Positions 8,106 through 17,065 are shown, counted from the stretch's first letter. The stretch is 64,000 nt of DNA from Oscillospiraceae bacterium (GCA_031270605.1 JAISXG010000022.1:1-64000); one strand, 5' to 3'. Translations and numbers: made by a program. The notes: a model not told the origin generated them from the letters alone.

Positions 8106-8498
8106 TCAATAGGCAATCGCATCAAATGTGTCCTCATGCCCGGCCGAAACAACCTTCACAACCACCCGCGCAGGCACGCAAACAGCCATATCGCCGTTTT
8201 TTGTGAGCGTTCCCGCAGCGGCGCACAGCCTGTCAGGGCAGCCGGCGCTATGCACACGAATATACCCCGGCCCTGCGCGCAGCACAAGAAAGGGGTCTGT
8301 CGGCAGATCAATGAATTGTTCTTCTGTCAACCGGGAAAGGTCGATCACCTGATATTCCATATTTTCTATATAAATATGAGCCGAAATGCCGCCCTTGTCA
8401 AGCAACTTGGGGAAATATAAGAAAAAAGCAATTAAAATTATGCCAAGAATCAAAAGAAAATCGGTTTTTTGAATCAGTCGTTTACCATTCAATGACAA
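8106..8498 (-). CDS. NusG domain II-containing membrane-anchored protein
   Basis: A 130-aa protein with one N-terminal membrane segment (FLLILGIILIAFFLYF, about 14-30) and an extracytoplasmic NusG-II-like beta domain (about 40-125) with RVHSAGCPDRLCAAAG, the conserved two-Cys motif of the family, and CVPARVVVKV. Overlaps the 3' end of apbE by 17 nt and is followed 6 nt later by the Gx transporter. The fixed ApbE/NusG-II/Gx triad suggests work on a membrane flavoprotein, but the family's molecular role is unknown. Confidence 0.85.
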   Translation of the reverse strand: MSLNGKRLIQKTDFLLILGIILIAFFLYFPKLLDKGGISAHIYIENMEYQVIDLSRLTEEQFIDLPTDPFLVLRAGPGYIRVHSAGCPDRLCAAAGTLTKNGDMAVCVPARVVVKVVSAGHEDTFDAIAY

Positions 8499-9525
8499 AA
8501 TCCCCGTTTGTAATCACGATTTGCGTTCTCAGCCCGTTTGTCACGCGCACCGTGTTGTCTGCGCCCACAAAAACGGCTTCCACCCCAAACTGCGTGAGCA
8601 GCGGCAGGCTTTCGTCATAGCCGAGGATGAAGCATGCGGTCGAAAGCGCGTCGCTCAGCAGCCCCGTGGGGGCAATTATGGTCACACTCTTCAAGCCGCT
8701 GCCGGCCGGCCAACCCGTTTTTGCGTCAAGGATGTGATGGTAGTATTTGCCGCCCGACTCAAAACCGCGTTCATACAGCCCCGAGGTGGAAATCACACAC
8801 TCTTTTTCAACTTTTAAAGAGGCAAACACCTCGGTCGCCGCGCCGTCGGGGTCGCGGATGCCGATCGTCCATGCGCCATTTTTCTCAGGCTCGCCAAACA
8901 CAAGCACGCTGCCACCGACAGAAACCGTGCCGCCCTTGATGCGGCTCTCTTTCAAAATACGCCACGCGGTGTCACAGGCAACACCCTTGCCGAAAGCGCC
9001 CAAATCAATGCTGCCCGTGCCCGCAAGGGCGGCGGCTGTGCCCGAAGCGGTCAGGTTCTGAAAGCCGACAGTTGCCAGCGCGGCGGCAATTTCCTCCTGT
9101 GACGGCACTTTATTCTGTCCCGACTCAAAATCCCAGAGCTTTGTCAGCGCCCCGACAGTCAAATCCATTCTGCCGCCCGTGAGGGCGCAAACAGATTTTA
9201 TTTCGTTGAGCAGCTCGGTCACACGCAAATCAATGTCCGCAACGCTGCGGTCCGCATTGAGCCTGCCCACGACCGAGGCCGCCACACGCCATGACAGAAT
9301 ATTGTTTTCATCATCGCGCATGGCCGCAAAAATGTCTTCGCTCACGCTCTTTTTGCCAAAGCCGCGCAAAGAAACATCCACCAGCGTGCCCATGATGAAC
9401 GACGGCGAAATCGAAGAAGCGGCGCTGTTCGAGCGCGCGAGGTCGGCCCCGATGACTGAAACCAAAGCGACAACCATCAGCAAAACGGCAATCAGGCTTT
9501 TTCTCTTTTTGATCTTTTCAGTCAT
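8482..9525 (-). CDS. apbE: FAD:protein FMN transferase
   Basis: Transfers FMN from FAD to a Ser/Thr of flavoprotein subunits (for example NqrC/RnfG-type). The 347-aa protein has an N-terminal membrane anchor (LIAVLLMVVALVSVIGADLA, about 12-31) and an exported catalytic domain: MGTLVDVSL (about 45), GSIDLGAFGKGVACD (about 172-186), GGSVLVFG, KYYHHILDAKTGWPAGSG (about 262-279) and DALSTACFILG (about 292). AAGGAGGTG precedes the ATG by 5 nt. No RnfG-like FMN acceptor with a clear target motif is visible in this window, so its substrate must be encoded elsewhere. Confidence 0.92.
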   Translation of the reverse strand: MTEKIKKRKSLIAVLLMVVALVSVIGADLARSNSAASSISPSFIMGTLVDVSLRGFGKKSVSEDIFAAMRDDENNILSWRVAASVVGRLNADRSVADIDLRVTELLNEIKSVCALTGGRMDLTVGALTKLWDFESGQNKVPSQEEIAAALATVGFQNLTASGTAAALAGTGSIDLGAFGKGVACDTAWRILKESRIKGGTVSVGGSVLVFGEPEKNGAWTIGIRDPDGAATEVFASLKVEKECVISTSGLYERGFESGGKYYHHILDAKTGWPAGSGLKSVTIIAPTGLLSDALSTACFILGYDESLPLLTQFGVEAVFVGADNTVRVTNGLRTQIVITNGDFVIEW

Positions 9526-9539
9526 GCGGCACCTCCTTT

Positions 9540-10997
9540 TTATATTCCGATTTTTTCAGCGCAGGCTTCTAAATGCGACGCGGCAACATAGCCGGTGATG
9601 TGCGTGCTTGACAAAAGTGAAGCCAGAACATGAAAGCGCAGCCGACCCAAGCGCAGCCTCGCAAACATGCGGTTTTGCAAAATTTCAAGCTTCTGAACAT
9701 CCGCATATTGCAGCATCACCATCTTTTTATTCAAAATACCGGATGAAAAATGAATCACTTTTTCATCATAGCAAGCCGACTTCGTGCGAAAGCTGAGATA
9801 GGCCATGCCCAAACAAAAAACTAACCATAACCCGAACAACAGCGGCGAAAAACCAAAGGCAAGCCAGAGCGCGATGCCGCCCACAGCAGCGAAAAACGCG
9901 GCCTTTAAAAAAAGCGGCACCAATGCGGCCCTGGGCGAACGGTGCACCGCTGCCGCGCATAAAAAACCGGGCGCACAAGCGTCAAGCACGCTTTGCAGCT
10001 CACTTTTGTTCACAAGCAGGCTCAAAACCGAGGTTTCATTGTTTTCATTGCCAAGCCCAAGCACGGCGGCCTCAACATAATAAAGACCGAACAGCCTTGC
10101 AAAAAACGGCTGTTTCACCGTTACGGCGTTGATCCGGTCGCGGGTGAACGAATAGCTGCGCTTGCGCAGCAGGCCATAGTCAAGATAAATGCGGCGCTCA
10201 TCCTTTTGCAGCGAAAAACGGGCATAGCGCAAAGCAGAAAGCAGCCCCTTGCCAAAAACAATAACGATACTGAAAAGAATGAACGGCAAAAGCGAATCCT
10301 GCCCCTGTTGTTCCTCAAAAAAAACTGAAACAAACGGCAGCAAAAACACAATTACCGCCAAAATAATTTGCGTTAGCGTAATGCTGAGCGCGGCATGGCG
10401 AATCACCTTTGAAAACGAAAAAGCGATCACCGGCTCAAGTTCGCTCTGCGCCTGCACCGGCTGAGCGCCCTGCGCACCCGAATGCTCTTGTTTGAGACCC
10501 AAGATATAGGCCTTGAACTGCTCGGCGTGCGTTTTTTTGAGCACAAAGGTGAAATCCGTCGCGCTTGCGGTGGCAAAAGAATTAAGGTCAAGCTTGACCT
10601 TGCTTGTGCCGATGAGCTGCTCAAAAAAATTGCTTTCCAGATTCACCGTGGCAATGTGCTCAACCGGCAATGAGGATTGCTTTTTCATGAGGGTTTTCTT
10701 TTCAACAAGCAGCACGCCGTCCGCAACATGAAAAAAGGTTTTTTTCCACGTCCGCACACCGAAAAACACGAACACAAGCAGCAGCAAAAGCACGCCCGCG
10801 CCCGAAAAAAGCACCTGCACACGCCCCTGCAGCAGCAGGGCAAGCAATTCACGCCAATAGGCGGCCGTGAAAACACGGCCGGTGTAAATCTCCGCATCCC
10901 CCACGCGGGAGAAAAGCAGAATCAACAGCGCGCCCACAACCGAAAACAGGCGTTCAACGATCAGGCTCGGGTGGTTTCTCTGGGGCGAGTCAAACAT
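9540..10997 (-). CDS. Bacterial PH-domain (bPH2) membrane protein, YdbT-like
   Basis: A 485-aa membrane protein with two hydrophobic pairs and three bacterial PH (bPH2) repeats, as in B. subtilis YdbT: paired TM helices near residues 18-80, a PH unit at DGVLLVEKKTLMKKQSSLPV (about 110-160), a second TM pair (about 200-255), then ERRIYLDYGLLRKRSYSFTRDRI and a third TM/PH unit near the C-terminus. The ATG at 10997 overlaps the end of the YdbS-like gene by 8 bp; a longer reading from 11081 would lie inside that gene. YdbS/YdbT pairs are linked in Bacillus to cell-envelope stress resistance; their biochemical role is unknown. Confidence 0.8.
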   Translation of the reverse strand: MFDSPQRNHPSLIVERLFSVVGALLILLFSRVGDAEIYTGRVFTAAYWRELLALLLQGRVQVLFSGAGVLLLLLVFVFFGVRTWKKTFFHVADGVLLVEKKTLMKKQSSLPVEHIATVNLESNFFEQLIGTSKVKLDLNSFATASATDFTFVLKKTHAEQFKAYILGLKQEHSGAQGAQPVQAQSELEPVIAFSFSKVIRHAALSITLTQIILAVIVFLLPFVSVFFEEQQGQDSLLPFILFSIVIVFGKGLLSALRYARFSLQKDERRIYLDYGLLRKRSYSFTRDRINAVTVKQPFFARLFGLYYVEAAVLGLGNENNETSVLSLLVNKSELQSVLDACAPGFLCAAAVHRSPRAALVPLFLKAAFFAAVGGIALWLAFGFSPLLFGLWLVFCLGMAYLSFRTKSACYDEKVIHFSSGILNKKMVMLQYADVQKLEILQNRMFARLRLGRLRFHVLASLLSSTHITGYVAASHLEACAEKIGI

Positions 10998-11478
10998 GGC
11001 TCTGCCCCCCGCCTGCCTGAATTTTTTTACGCACAACCGCGTTAAGCTGCTCGCCCAGCGCGTCAGCCTTCGCAAGCTCAAGAAAACGAAAGGTCGCCGT
11101 GCCGCCGCCTGTGGTGATCACCACTTTCGCAACGCCGAACAGGCTGTCGATCGGCCCGCGGGATACTTGTATTTGATAAATCCGGTCAATCGGCACAATC
11201 GTGCGGGAGATAAAAACAGCGCCCTCTATAATTTCCACCCGGTCTTCACCGAGATGGTAACGGTAGCGCATGTGGCGGAACGGGGGTAAAAGCGCACAAT
11301 AAAGCAGCGCGGCCACGGCAACGAAAAGCCCCGCAGGCCACAGGGAAAGCCCCTGCCAAAGAAAGCGCTTCGCCAGCGCAAAAAGAGCAAACAGCAGCCC
11401 GGCCGAAAACAGCGCCTGCAAAGCGGCCGTTACCGCCAGCACCCCCAGCGCTTTTTTTGAGAGCCTTTGATATTCCAT
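10990..11478 (-). CDS. Bacterial PH-domain (bPH2) membrane protein, YdbS-like
   Basis: Small partner of the YdbT-like protein: two hydrophobic segments (LGVLAVTAALQALFSAGLLF and LWPAGLFVAVAALLYCALL), then a cytoplasmic bPH2 domain beginning RYRYHLGEDRVEIIEGAVFI with TIVPIDRIYQIQVSRGPIDS and VVITTGGGTATFRFL, the conserved core of DUF304/bPH2. The ATG at 11478 follows AGAGG by 10 nt; a TTG at 11487 overlaps the stop of the GH20 gene but is too close to the SD. Sandwiched and translationally coupled between GH20 and YdbT-like genes. Confidence 0.82.
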   Translation of the reverse strand: MEYQRLSKKALGVLAVTAALQALFSAGLLFALFALAKRFLWQGLSLWPAGLFVAVAALLYCALLPPFRHMRYRYHLGEDRVEIIEGAVFISRTIVPIDRIYQIQVSRGPIDSLFGVAKVVITTGGGTATFRFLELAKADALGEQLNAVVRKKIQAGGGQSHV

Positions 11479-11483
11479 AATAT

Positions 11484-12962
11484 TCAAACCTCTTTTTTGG
11501 ACCGAATAAACGCGCGCACCATGTCGCCATTAATATTTTCAGTGAAAAACGCAACCATATTTTTCGCTTTCTTCGCGGGATGCGGATTCCACTCCGCAAC
11601 AGGGGCGGGCGTCACGCCCATCTTTTTGAGCAGCGGCACCAGCGCGCGCATACGCTGCAAAAAGTCGGGCCTGTCCTTGAGTGCGGCATAGGACCAACCG
11701 GTTTCCGCCACGGCGGCAAAACGCGGAAAGGTCATATATGCCATTTTTTCAAGCGTTTCCACATATTCCGTCCAGATACAGGCGGATACGCCCAGCACAT
11801 TCTCTTCCGCCGCAGGCTCGATGCCCTTCACAACAGGCTCATAAGAATAGGTCTTGCTGAGGCTCGTCATCGCATAGGGGTAATCGGTGTAATAATGGAA
11901 AAAGTCAGAAACGATCACCTTGCCGCCGCTGTTGGCCCAGTCGGCGCTCAATCCCTCTTTATCCATCCACATCTGCGCAATCATGTCGTTCTCAAGCATG
12001 CCGCTTTTGAGGCTTTCGTTCCAGCAAACAGCCGTTCTGCCGTGCGCGCGCAGATAGTCCTGCACGCGGTTGGCAAAATACCCCTGCAGCTCCTCTTCGT
12101 CACGCAGGCCTTCCTCCACCATGCGAGCCTGGCACGCGGGGCACTTGCGCCAATTGGTCTTTGGGGCCTCGTCGCCGCCGATATGTATGTAGCGTGAGGG
12201 AAAAACCTCCATGACCTCATCCAAAACGCCCTCAATAAAAGCAAAGGTTTCATCCTTGCCCGCGCACAGGATTTCAGGGAAAATCCCGCCGGTCGTGCGC
12301 AAAGGCAGTTCTTCACCCGAGCACGAAAGCGCGGGATACGAGGCAAGCATCGCCGTTGTATGCCCGGGCATGTCCATCTCAGGGATCACATCAATATATC
12401 GCTGGGCGCAATAACGCACAACCTCGCGCATATCCTCTTTTGTGTAATAACCGCCATAGGGCTCGTTGACATGGCGGTTGCCGAAGTCTGACGACGCACG
12501 CACAGACCCAACCTCCATCAGGCGCGGATATTTCTCAATTTCCATGCGAAAGCCCTGATCGTCGCTCAAATGCCAGTGGAACACATTGAACTTAAACAGC
12601 GCCGCCGCGTCGATCATGGTTTTCAGCTCGTCGAGCGTCTGCATGTGCCGCGCGGAGTCGATCATAAAGCCCCGAAAGGCAAAGCGGGGTCTGTCTTCAA
12701 TCTTCATGCACGGCAGCTCGCCGCCCTCTGCGGTGTTCACAAGCTGCTTGATCGTCTGCCAGCCGCGAAACAGCCCGCAGTCTGTCGAAGCGCCGACGGT
12801 AACGCCCTGCCCGGTTACCTCTAAAATATAGGTTTCTTCACCCAGAATATTTTTGTCAATTTTTTTTGTAACATAGGGCATGATGCTGCCTTCGGGGAGC
12901 GTGAAACTGCCGGTTTTTATTACGGTGCGCAGCGGCACGGGAACCACATTCACTACAGCCAT
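11484..12962 (-). CDS. Beta-N-acetylhexosaminidase, GH20
   Basis: Hydrolyses terminal beta-linked GlcNAc/GalNAc. The 492-aa protein has a GH20b N-terminal domain (about 1-110) and a TIM barrel starting RFAFRGFMIDSARH (about 118), with FHWHLSDDQGFRMEI, HIGGDEAPKTNW containing the catalytic Asp-Glu pair (about 285-292), and a C-terminal WTEYVETLEKMAYMTFPR motif. No signal peptide follows the chosen ATG (AGGAAGAGG just upstream), so it appears cytoplasmic and would act on imported chitobiose- or mucin-derived oligosaccharides. An upstream reading from 13151 crosses the promoter and is rejected. First gene of the GH20-ydbS-ydbT-apbE-nusG2-Gx operon; fits with nagA at 39.0 kb. Confidence 0.92.
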   Translation of the reverse strand: MAVVNVVPVPLRTVIKTGSFTLPEGSIMPYVTKKIDKNILGEETYILEVTGQGVTVGASTDCGLFRGWQTIKQLVNTAEGGELPCMKIEDRPRFAFRGFMIDSARHMQTLDELKTMIDAAALFKFNVFHWHLSDDQGFRMEIEKYPRLMEVGSVRASSDFGNRHVNEPYGGYYTKEDMREVVRYCAQRYIDVIPEMDMPGHTTAMLASYPALSCSGEELPLRTTGGIFPEILCAGKDETFAFIEGVLDEVMEVFPSRYIHIGGDEAPKTNWRKCPACQARMVEEGLRDEEELQGYFANRVQDYLRAHGRTAVCWNESLKSGMLENDMIAQMWMDKEGLSADWANSGGKVIVSDFFHYYTDYPYAMTSLSKTYSYEPVVKGIEPAAEENVLGVSACIWTEYVETLEKMAYMTFPRFAAVAETGWSYAALKDRPDFLQRMRALVPLLKKMGVTPAPVAEWNPHPAKKAKNMVAFFTENINGDMVRAFIRSKKEV

Positions 12963-13059
12963 CCTATCATCCTCTTCCTGCTTTATTTTCCAATAATATA
13001 TTAAAATATCCAAAACCATCGCCAAAAGATTTGATTGAACACAAAATATAACCTTTTTA

Positions 13060-13088
13060 ATTATAACATATTTTACAAGAACAGTAAA
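13060..13088 (-). promoter_or_regulatory. Promoter for the GH20 operon
   Basis: Minus strand -35 TTTACT (13083-13088), 17-nt spacer, -10 TATAAT (13060-13065) preceded by TGT (extended -10). It gives an untranslated leader of roughly 90 nt. Confidence 0.6.
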
Positions 13089-13132
13089 GCGAAGATTACC
13101 GTTTGGAAAGAAGATATTTCCAAAATTAGCAG

Positions 13133-13161
13133 TTGTAAAAAGTCGAAACACTCTGTATAAT
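13133..13161 (+). promoter_or_regulatory. Promoter for the LOR/SDH-transporter-cysK operon
   Basis: -35 TTGTAA (13133-13138), 17-nt spacer, -10 TATAAT (13156-13161); transcription would begin about 25 nt before the ATG at 13193. It is divergent from the GH20 promoter. Confidence 0.65.
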
Positions 13162-13192
13162 ATAATTTATTATTATTTTTGGGAGGCGCAGT

Positions 13193-14290
13193 ATGTTCGC
13201 ATTGCCAAAATTCATTGAGCCGGATTTCAATCGCGAGCCGTTTCTTTCTTATCCCGATGTCGCAACACAAGAGGCGGGCGACGGCTATATTCCCGAAAAC
13301 TTTTATGCGACCACGATTTTTCCCGAATATTTCAAAATCAACGGCGAATGGGTCATGATCACAGAGAGCCGCATGGACTGCTCGGTTGTCATTAAAAACG
13401 GCAGGCCCTATGCCGTTGAAATGCGCAACATTAAAGCGGGCGACGAGGTCGTCGTGGGCAGAACGGACGACGGCTCGGGCGGCGTGTTTGTGTACGCGCA
13501 GGCCTTCGCGTTCCCTTCTGACGACGAAGACACGGAGGACGGCGCGTTTTCATTCCGCACCGGCAAATCACGAGAGACCTCCTATTCGCAGGACTATGAC
13601 AGGATGTATGAGATTTTGCGGCATGACCGCGGGCACGGCCACATTGTTTGGGTGCTTGGCCCCGCGTGCGTGTTTGACTATGACTCCCGCCGCGCGATGG
13701 AAAACCTCATTGACGCGGGCTTTTGCCATGCGTTGTTTGCGGGCAACGCGCTCGCGACGCACGACCTGGAGGCCTCTGTTTTTCACACGGGCCTCGGGCA
13801 GGATATTTATTCGAAAAAACAGATGAAAAACGGGCACTACAACCATCTGCACACCATCAATTTGGTGCGCCAGAGCGGCTCGGTGGCCCATTTTGTGAAG
13901 GATTATGACATCAAGCACGGCGTGATGAGCGCACTCGTGCGCAATAACGTGCCCTTTGTGCTCGCGGGCTCCATCCGCGACGACGGCCCGCTGCCGGACG
14001 TGTGCGGCAACGTGTATGAAGCGCAGAACAAAATGCGGGAGCACACAAAAAAGGCAACCACCGTCATCGCTCTCGCAACGCAGCTGCACACCATTGCGGC
14101 AGGCAACATGACTCCCTCCTATCAGCTCGTGGACGGTATCGTGCGCCCCGTTTATTTTTATGTTGTGGATGTTGCGGAGTTTGCGGTAAACAAGCTGCAT
14201 GACCGCGGCAGCCTCAGCGCAACAGGCATTGTGACCAACATTCAGGATTTTCTTGTGAACACGGAAAGGAACTTGACAAATGGAGAATGA
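13193..14290 (+). CDS. LOR/SDH family protein, ornithine-cyclodeaminase-like (TIGR00300 type)
   Basis: A 365-aa protein of the family once called lysine-ketoglutarate reductase/saccharopine dehydrogenase-related. The N-terminal half (about 30-115) carries MDCSVVIKNGRPYAVEMRNI and GDEVVVGR; the C-terminal half (about 150-355) is a Rossmann-like domain with HIVWVLGPACVF, FCHALFAGNALATHDLEAS (family hallmark), DIKHGVMSALVRNNVPFVLAGSI and LATQLHTIAAGNMTP. The same domain in cyanobacterial ArgZ/AgrE acts as ornithine cyclodeaminase, making proline. GGGAGG precedes the ATG. It overlaps the transporter gene by 11 bp, so the two are coupled. Enzymatic activity here is inference. Confidence 0.75.
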   Translation: MFALPKFIEPDFNREPFLSYPDVATQEAGDGYIPENFYATTIFPEYFKINGEWVMITESRMDCSVVIKNGRPYAVEMRNIKAGDEVVVGRTDDGSGGVFVYAQAFAFPSDDEDTEDGAFSFRTGKSRETSYSQDYDRMYEILRHDRGHGHIVWVLGPACVFDYDSRRAMENLIDAGFCHALFAGNALATHDLEASVFHTGLGQDIYSKKQMKNGHYNHLHTINLVRQSGSVAHFVKDYDIKHGVMSALVRNNVPFVLAGSIRDDGPLPDVCGNVYEAQNKMREHTKKATTVIALATQLHTIAAGNMTPSYQLVDGIVRPVYFYVVDVAEFAVNKLHDRGSLSATGIVTNIQDFLVNTERNLTNGE

Positions 14291-15773
14291 AAACAGCCAG
14301 TCCCTCGGCCTGCAACTGAACAAAAAAACGATCCTGAGCATCACCGCGGTGCTGTTCGCCGTGATGCTTCTCGCAGGTGTGCTCACACAGGTGATTCCCG
14401 CCGGGGAATATCAGCGCGACACACAGGGCTCCATCATCGGTGAAATCAATGGCGAAAGCACCTATGCCGGCCTGCCTGATTTTCAATACAGCTTCTGGCG
14501 TGTGTTTATCGCCCCCCTTGCGGTGTTCGCGACCAAAGACGCGGTCACGGGCGTTGCCGTCATGCTTTTTATCGTGCTGATCGGCGGCACGTTTTTGATT
14601 CTTGACAAGGGCGGCATTCTCAAATATATTATGAGCTTTATTGTGCAAAAGTTCTCGCACAAAAAATACGCCCTGCTCGCCGTGATGACGCTTGTGTGCA
14701 TGGCGCTCAGCTCCGTGATGGGCATTTTAGAAGAGGCGATCACCCTCGTGCCACTTGCGGCGGCGATCGCGCTCGCTTTGGGATGGGACTCGCTCGTGGG
14801 CGTTGGAATGAGCCTTGTCGCGACCGCCTTCGGCTTTACCGCCGCCACTTTTAACCCCTTCAATATCGGCGTGGTGCAGAGCATGGCCGGGCTGCCGATG
14901 TTTTCGGGCCTTGCGTTCCGGCTTTTGATTTTCGCCTGCGTCTATCTGATTTTATTTTTATTCCTGTTCCGTTACGCAAAAAAAATTGAAAAAGATCCTA
15001 AGAAATCCCTTGTGTATGAAACCGACCTCGCCCTGCGCGAGAAATACATAAATTCCATCGACAGCGATATCGTGAAAAACAGAAACCTCGCAAAAGCCAC
15101 GCGCACCTTTGTGCTTTGCGTTTCGTCTGTTGTGCTGTTCGCGGCGGCGGGGTTCGCGGCAAGGTTTATCAAAAGCATTCCGGCAGACGTTGCGGACATG
15201 CTCGGTTATCTGCCCATGGTGGGCATGGCCGTCATGTTCACAACAGGCGGGCTGCTCGCGGGGCACAAGGCGGGCATCCGCGGCAAAAATCTGCTCAAAG
15301 CCTTCGGTGCGGGCGTAAAAGCCATTGCACCGGCCATTCCGCTGATTATTTTTGTGATGGGCATCACCTTCATCCTCAAAGAAGGCAAAATCATCGACAC
15401 CATGCTCTTTTACATCTATAACCTCATTTCCGGCTTCTCGCCCTCCGCGTCCCTTTTAATTATTTTTGTGTTCATTCTGGTGCTGGAGTCCTTCATCGGC
15501 AGCGGCACCGCAAAAGCCTTTTTGATCATGCCGCTCGTGCTCCCGCTTGCGGACATGGTGGGCATCACGCGGCAGTCCATCGTGACGGCGTTCTGCCTCA
15601 GCGACGGCTTCGGCAATTTGATGTTCCCCACAAGCGGCGTGATGCTCATTGCCATCGGCCTTGTGAACGTGTCATACGGCAAATTCTTGCGGTGGACGTG
15701 GAAGCTGTTCGCCGCGGCATTCGTCCTGTGCGCGCTCATTATGCTGCTTGCGGTCAAAATAAACTATCAATAA
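14280..15773 (+). CDS. YfcC/ArcD-family amino-acid transporter (497 aa)
   Basis: Polytopic membrane protein with about 12 hydrophobic segments; the first is TILSITAVLFAVMLLAGVLT, directly followed by QVIPAGEYQR, a family hallmark (VPAGxY). Other conserved stretches: GGTFLILDKGGIL, MGILEEAITLVPLAAAIALA, AATFNPFNIGVVQSMAGLP and the C-terminal GSGTAKAFLIMPLVLPLADM. This group (C4-dicarboxylate anaerobic carrier/DcuC-like, YfcC) includes arginine/ornithine antiporters and peptide-derived amino-acid carriers. AAAGGAAC lies 7 nt before the ATG. Coupling to the LOR/SDH gene makes ornithine or a related basic amino acid the likeliest substrate (inference). Confidence 0.82.
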   Translation: MENENSQSLGLQLNKKTILSITAVLFAVMLLAGVLTQVIPAGEYQRDTQGSIIGEINGESTYAGLPDFQYSFWRVFIAPLAVFATKDAVTGVAVMLFIVLIGGTFLILDKGGILKYIMSFIVQKFSHKKYALLAVMTLVCMALSSVMGILEEAITLVPLAAAIALALGWDSLVGVGMSLVATAFGFTAATFNPFNIGVVQSMAGLPMFSGLAFRLLIFACVYLILFLFLFRYAKKIEKDPKKSLVYETDLALREKYINSIDSDIVKNRNLAKATRTFVLCVSSVVLFAAAGFAARFIKSIPADVADMLGYLPMVGMAVMFTTGGLLAGHKAGIRGKNLLKAFGAGVKAIAPAIPLIIFVMGITFILKEGKIIDTMLFYIYNLISGFSPSASLLIIFVFILVLESFIGSGTAKAFLIMPLVLPLADMVGITRQSIVTAFCLSDGFGNLMFPTSGVMLIAIGLVNVSYGKFLRWTWKLFAAAFVLCALIMLLAVKINYQ

Positions 15774-15808
15774 CAATATTTCCAATAATTCAGAAAAGGG
15801 GTGTTCTT

Positions 15809-16774
15809 ATGGCTGAATTCAAGCTTGGTTTCGGAATCGACAAAAACGCGCGCATTGCGGAAAATCTCACAGAGCTTGTGGGCAACACGCCCATGCTCAA
15901 GCTCGCGCGATACAGCGCCTCGCAGGAGACCCGATGCCCCGTCATCGCAAAACTCGAATATTTCAACCCGCTCGGCAGCGTGAAAGACCGCGTGGCCCTC
16001 GCGATGATTGAAGACGCGGAGCAAAAAGGCCTGCTCACACCCGGCAGCGTGATCATTGAGCCGACAAGCGGTAACACGGGCATCGGGCTTTGCTTTGCGG
16101 CGGCGATCAAAGGCTATAAGATGATCCTCACGATGCCCGAGAGCATGAGCGAAGAGCGCAAAAAGCTCATGCGCGCGCTCGGCGCAGAACTCGTGCTCAC
16201 CCCGGCGGCCGAAGGCATGGGCGGCGCGATTCAAAAGGCGGAGGACCTCGCCGCAGGCACCGAAAACAGTTTCATCCCCGGTCAGTTTGACAATCCGGCA
16301 AACCCGGATATTCACCGCAAAACCACCGCCGCCGAGATCCTGCGCGACACCTACGGCAAAATCGATTATTTTGTCGCGGGCGTGGGCACGGGCGGCACGA
16401 TAACCGGCGTGGGCGAAGTGCTGAAGGTTTATAACCCCGACATTAAAATCATTGCGGTGGAGCCTGCGGACTCCCCTGTGCTCTCGGGAGGCGAAAAAGG
16501 CGCTCACAGATTGCAGGGCATCGGGGCGGGCTTTGTGCCGGCAGTGCTTAACACGGAAGTGTTTGATGAAATCATCACCGTCACAACAGAGCAGGCCTAT
16601 GCCGCCGCCCGCATGGCGGCCAAAACCGAGGGGCTGCTCATCGGCGTTTCCTCCGGCGCGGCGCTTTATGCCGCAACCGAGGTCGCGAAAAGGGATAAGA
16701 TGACAAACAAAACCGTCGTTGTCCTCCTGCCCGACTCCGGTGAACGGTATCTCTCGACGGATTTATTTGAATAA
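15809..16774 (+). CDS. Cysteine synthase-like PLP enzyme
   Basis: Fold-type II PLP enzyme of the OASS family (321 aa). Visible features: ENLTELVGNTPMLKL (about 17-31), the PLP lysine in NPLGSVKDRVALAMI (about 54-68), EPTSGNTGIGLCFAA (substrate loop), phosphate-binding GVGTGGTITGVGEV (about 192-205) and GVSSGAALYAA with the pyridine-nitrogen serine. All key OASS residues are present. The ATG at 15809 follows AAAAGGGG. It is third in an operon with an ornithine-cyclodeaminase-like protein and a basic-amino-acid-type transporter, an odd partner for plain cysteine synthesis; a dedicated beta-replacement or diamino-acid reaction is possible. CysK naming reflects sequence class only. Confidence 0.85.
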   Translation: MAEFKLGFGIDKNARIAENLTELVGNTPMLKLARYSASQETRCPVIAKLEYFNPLGSVKDRVALAMIEDAEQKGLLTPGSVIIEPTSGNTGIGLCFAAAIKGYKMILTMPESMSEERKKLMRALGAELVLTPAAEGMGGAIQKAEDLAAGTENSFIPGQFDNPANPDIHRKTTAAEILRDTYGKIDYFVAGVGTGGTITGVGEVLKVYNPDIKIIAVEPADSPVLSGGEKGAHRLQGIGAGFVPAVLNTEVFDEIITVTTEQAYAAARMAAKTEGLLIGVSSGAALYAATEVAKRDKMTNKTVVVLLPDSGERYLSTDLFE

Positions 16775-16864
16775 ACAAAAAAGGATTCGCGCTGTCAAAC
16801 GCCAACCTTTTCAATCATCAGACGCGGCTCCCGCGTCATTCAAGCGCAAAGAGACAATTAAGCG

Positions 16865-16906
16865 CACAGCTGACAGTCTGAAAACAGACGTTTGGCTGTG
16901 TTTTTT
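16865..16906 (+). terminator. Terminator after the cysK-like gene
   Basis: CACAGC (16865-16870) pairs with GCTGTG (16895-16900), enclosing GTCTG/CAGAC around AAAA, followed by six T. It abuts the TATAG-family element starting at 16906. Confidence 0.75.
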
Positions 16907-17065
16907 ATAGTCATTCTACTTGAAAAGGGTCCAGAGGTTTTCGAGGATATTTTTCGCAGTTCAAGGATAACGCCGCAGACAAGCTGGCGCTTGTCAAGAA
17001 GGAAGACGCGGAAATGCTGAAAACAGACCGAAAAGATCGGACTGTTTTCAGATAGGATGACTATA
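16906..17065. mobile_element. TATAG-family inverted-repeat element (160 bp)
   Basis: Non-coding element with ends TATAGTCATTCTA and (minus strand) TATAGTCATCCTATC. Internally it has CGAGGATATTTTT, the same string as the 18869 element at the equivalent distance from its end, and a perfect hairpin CTGAAAACAG/CTGTTTTCAG near its right end. The right end lies directly against the stop codon of the XRE gene at 17066. No transposase is encoded; mobilisation in trans is inferred from the terminal symmetry. Confidence 0.6.
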
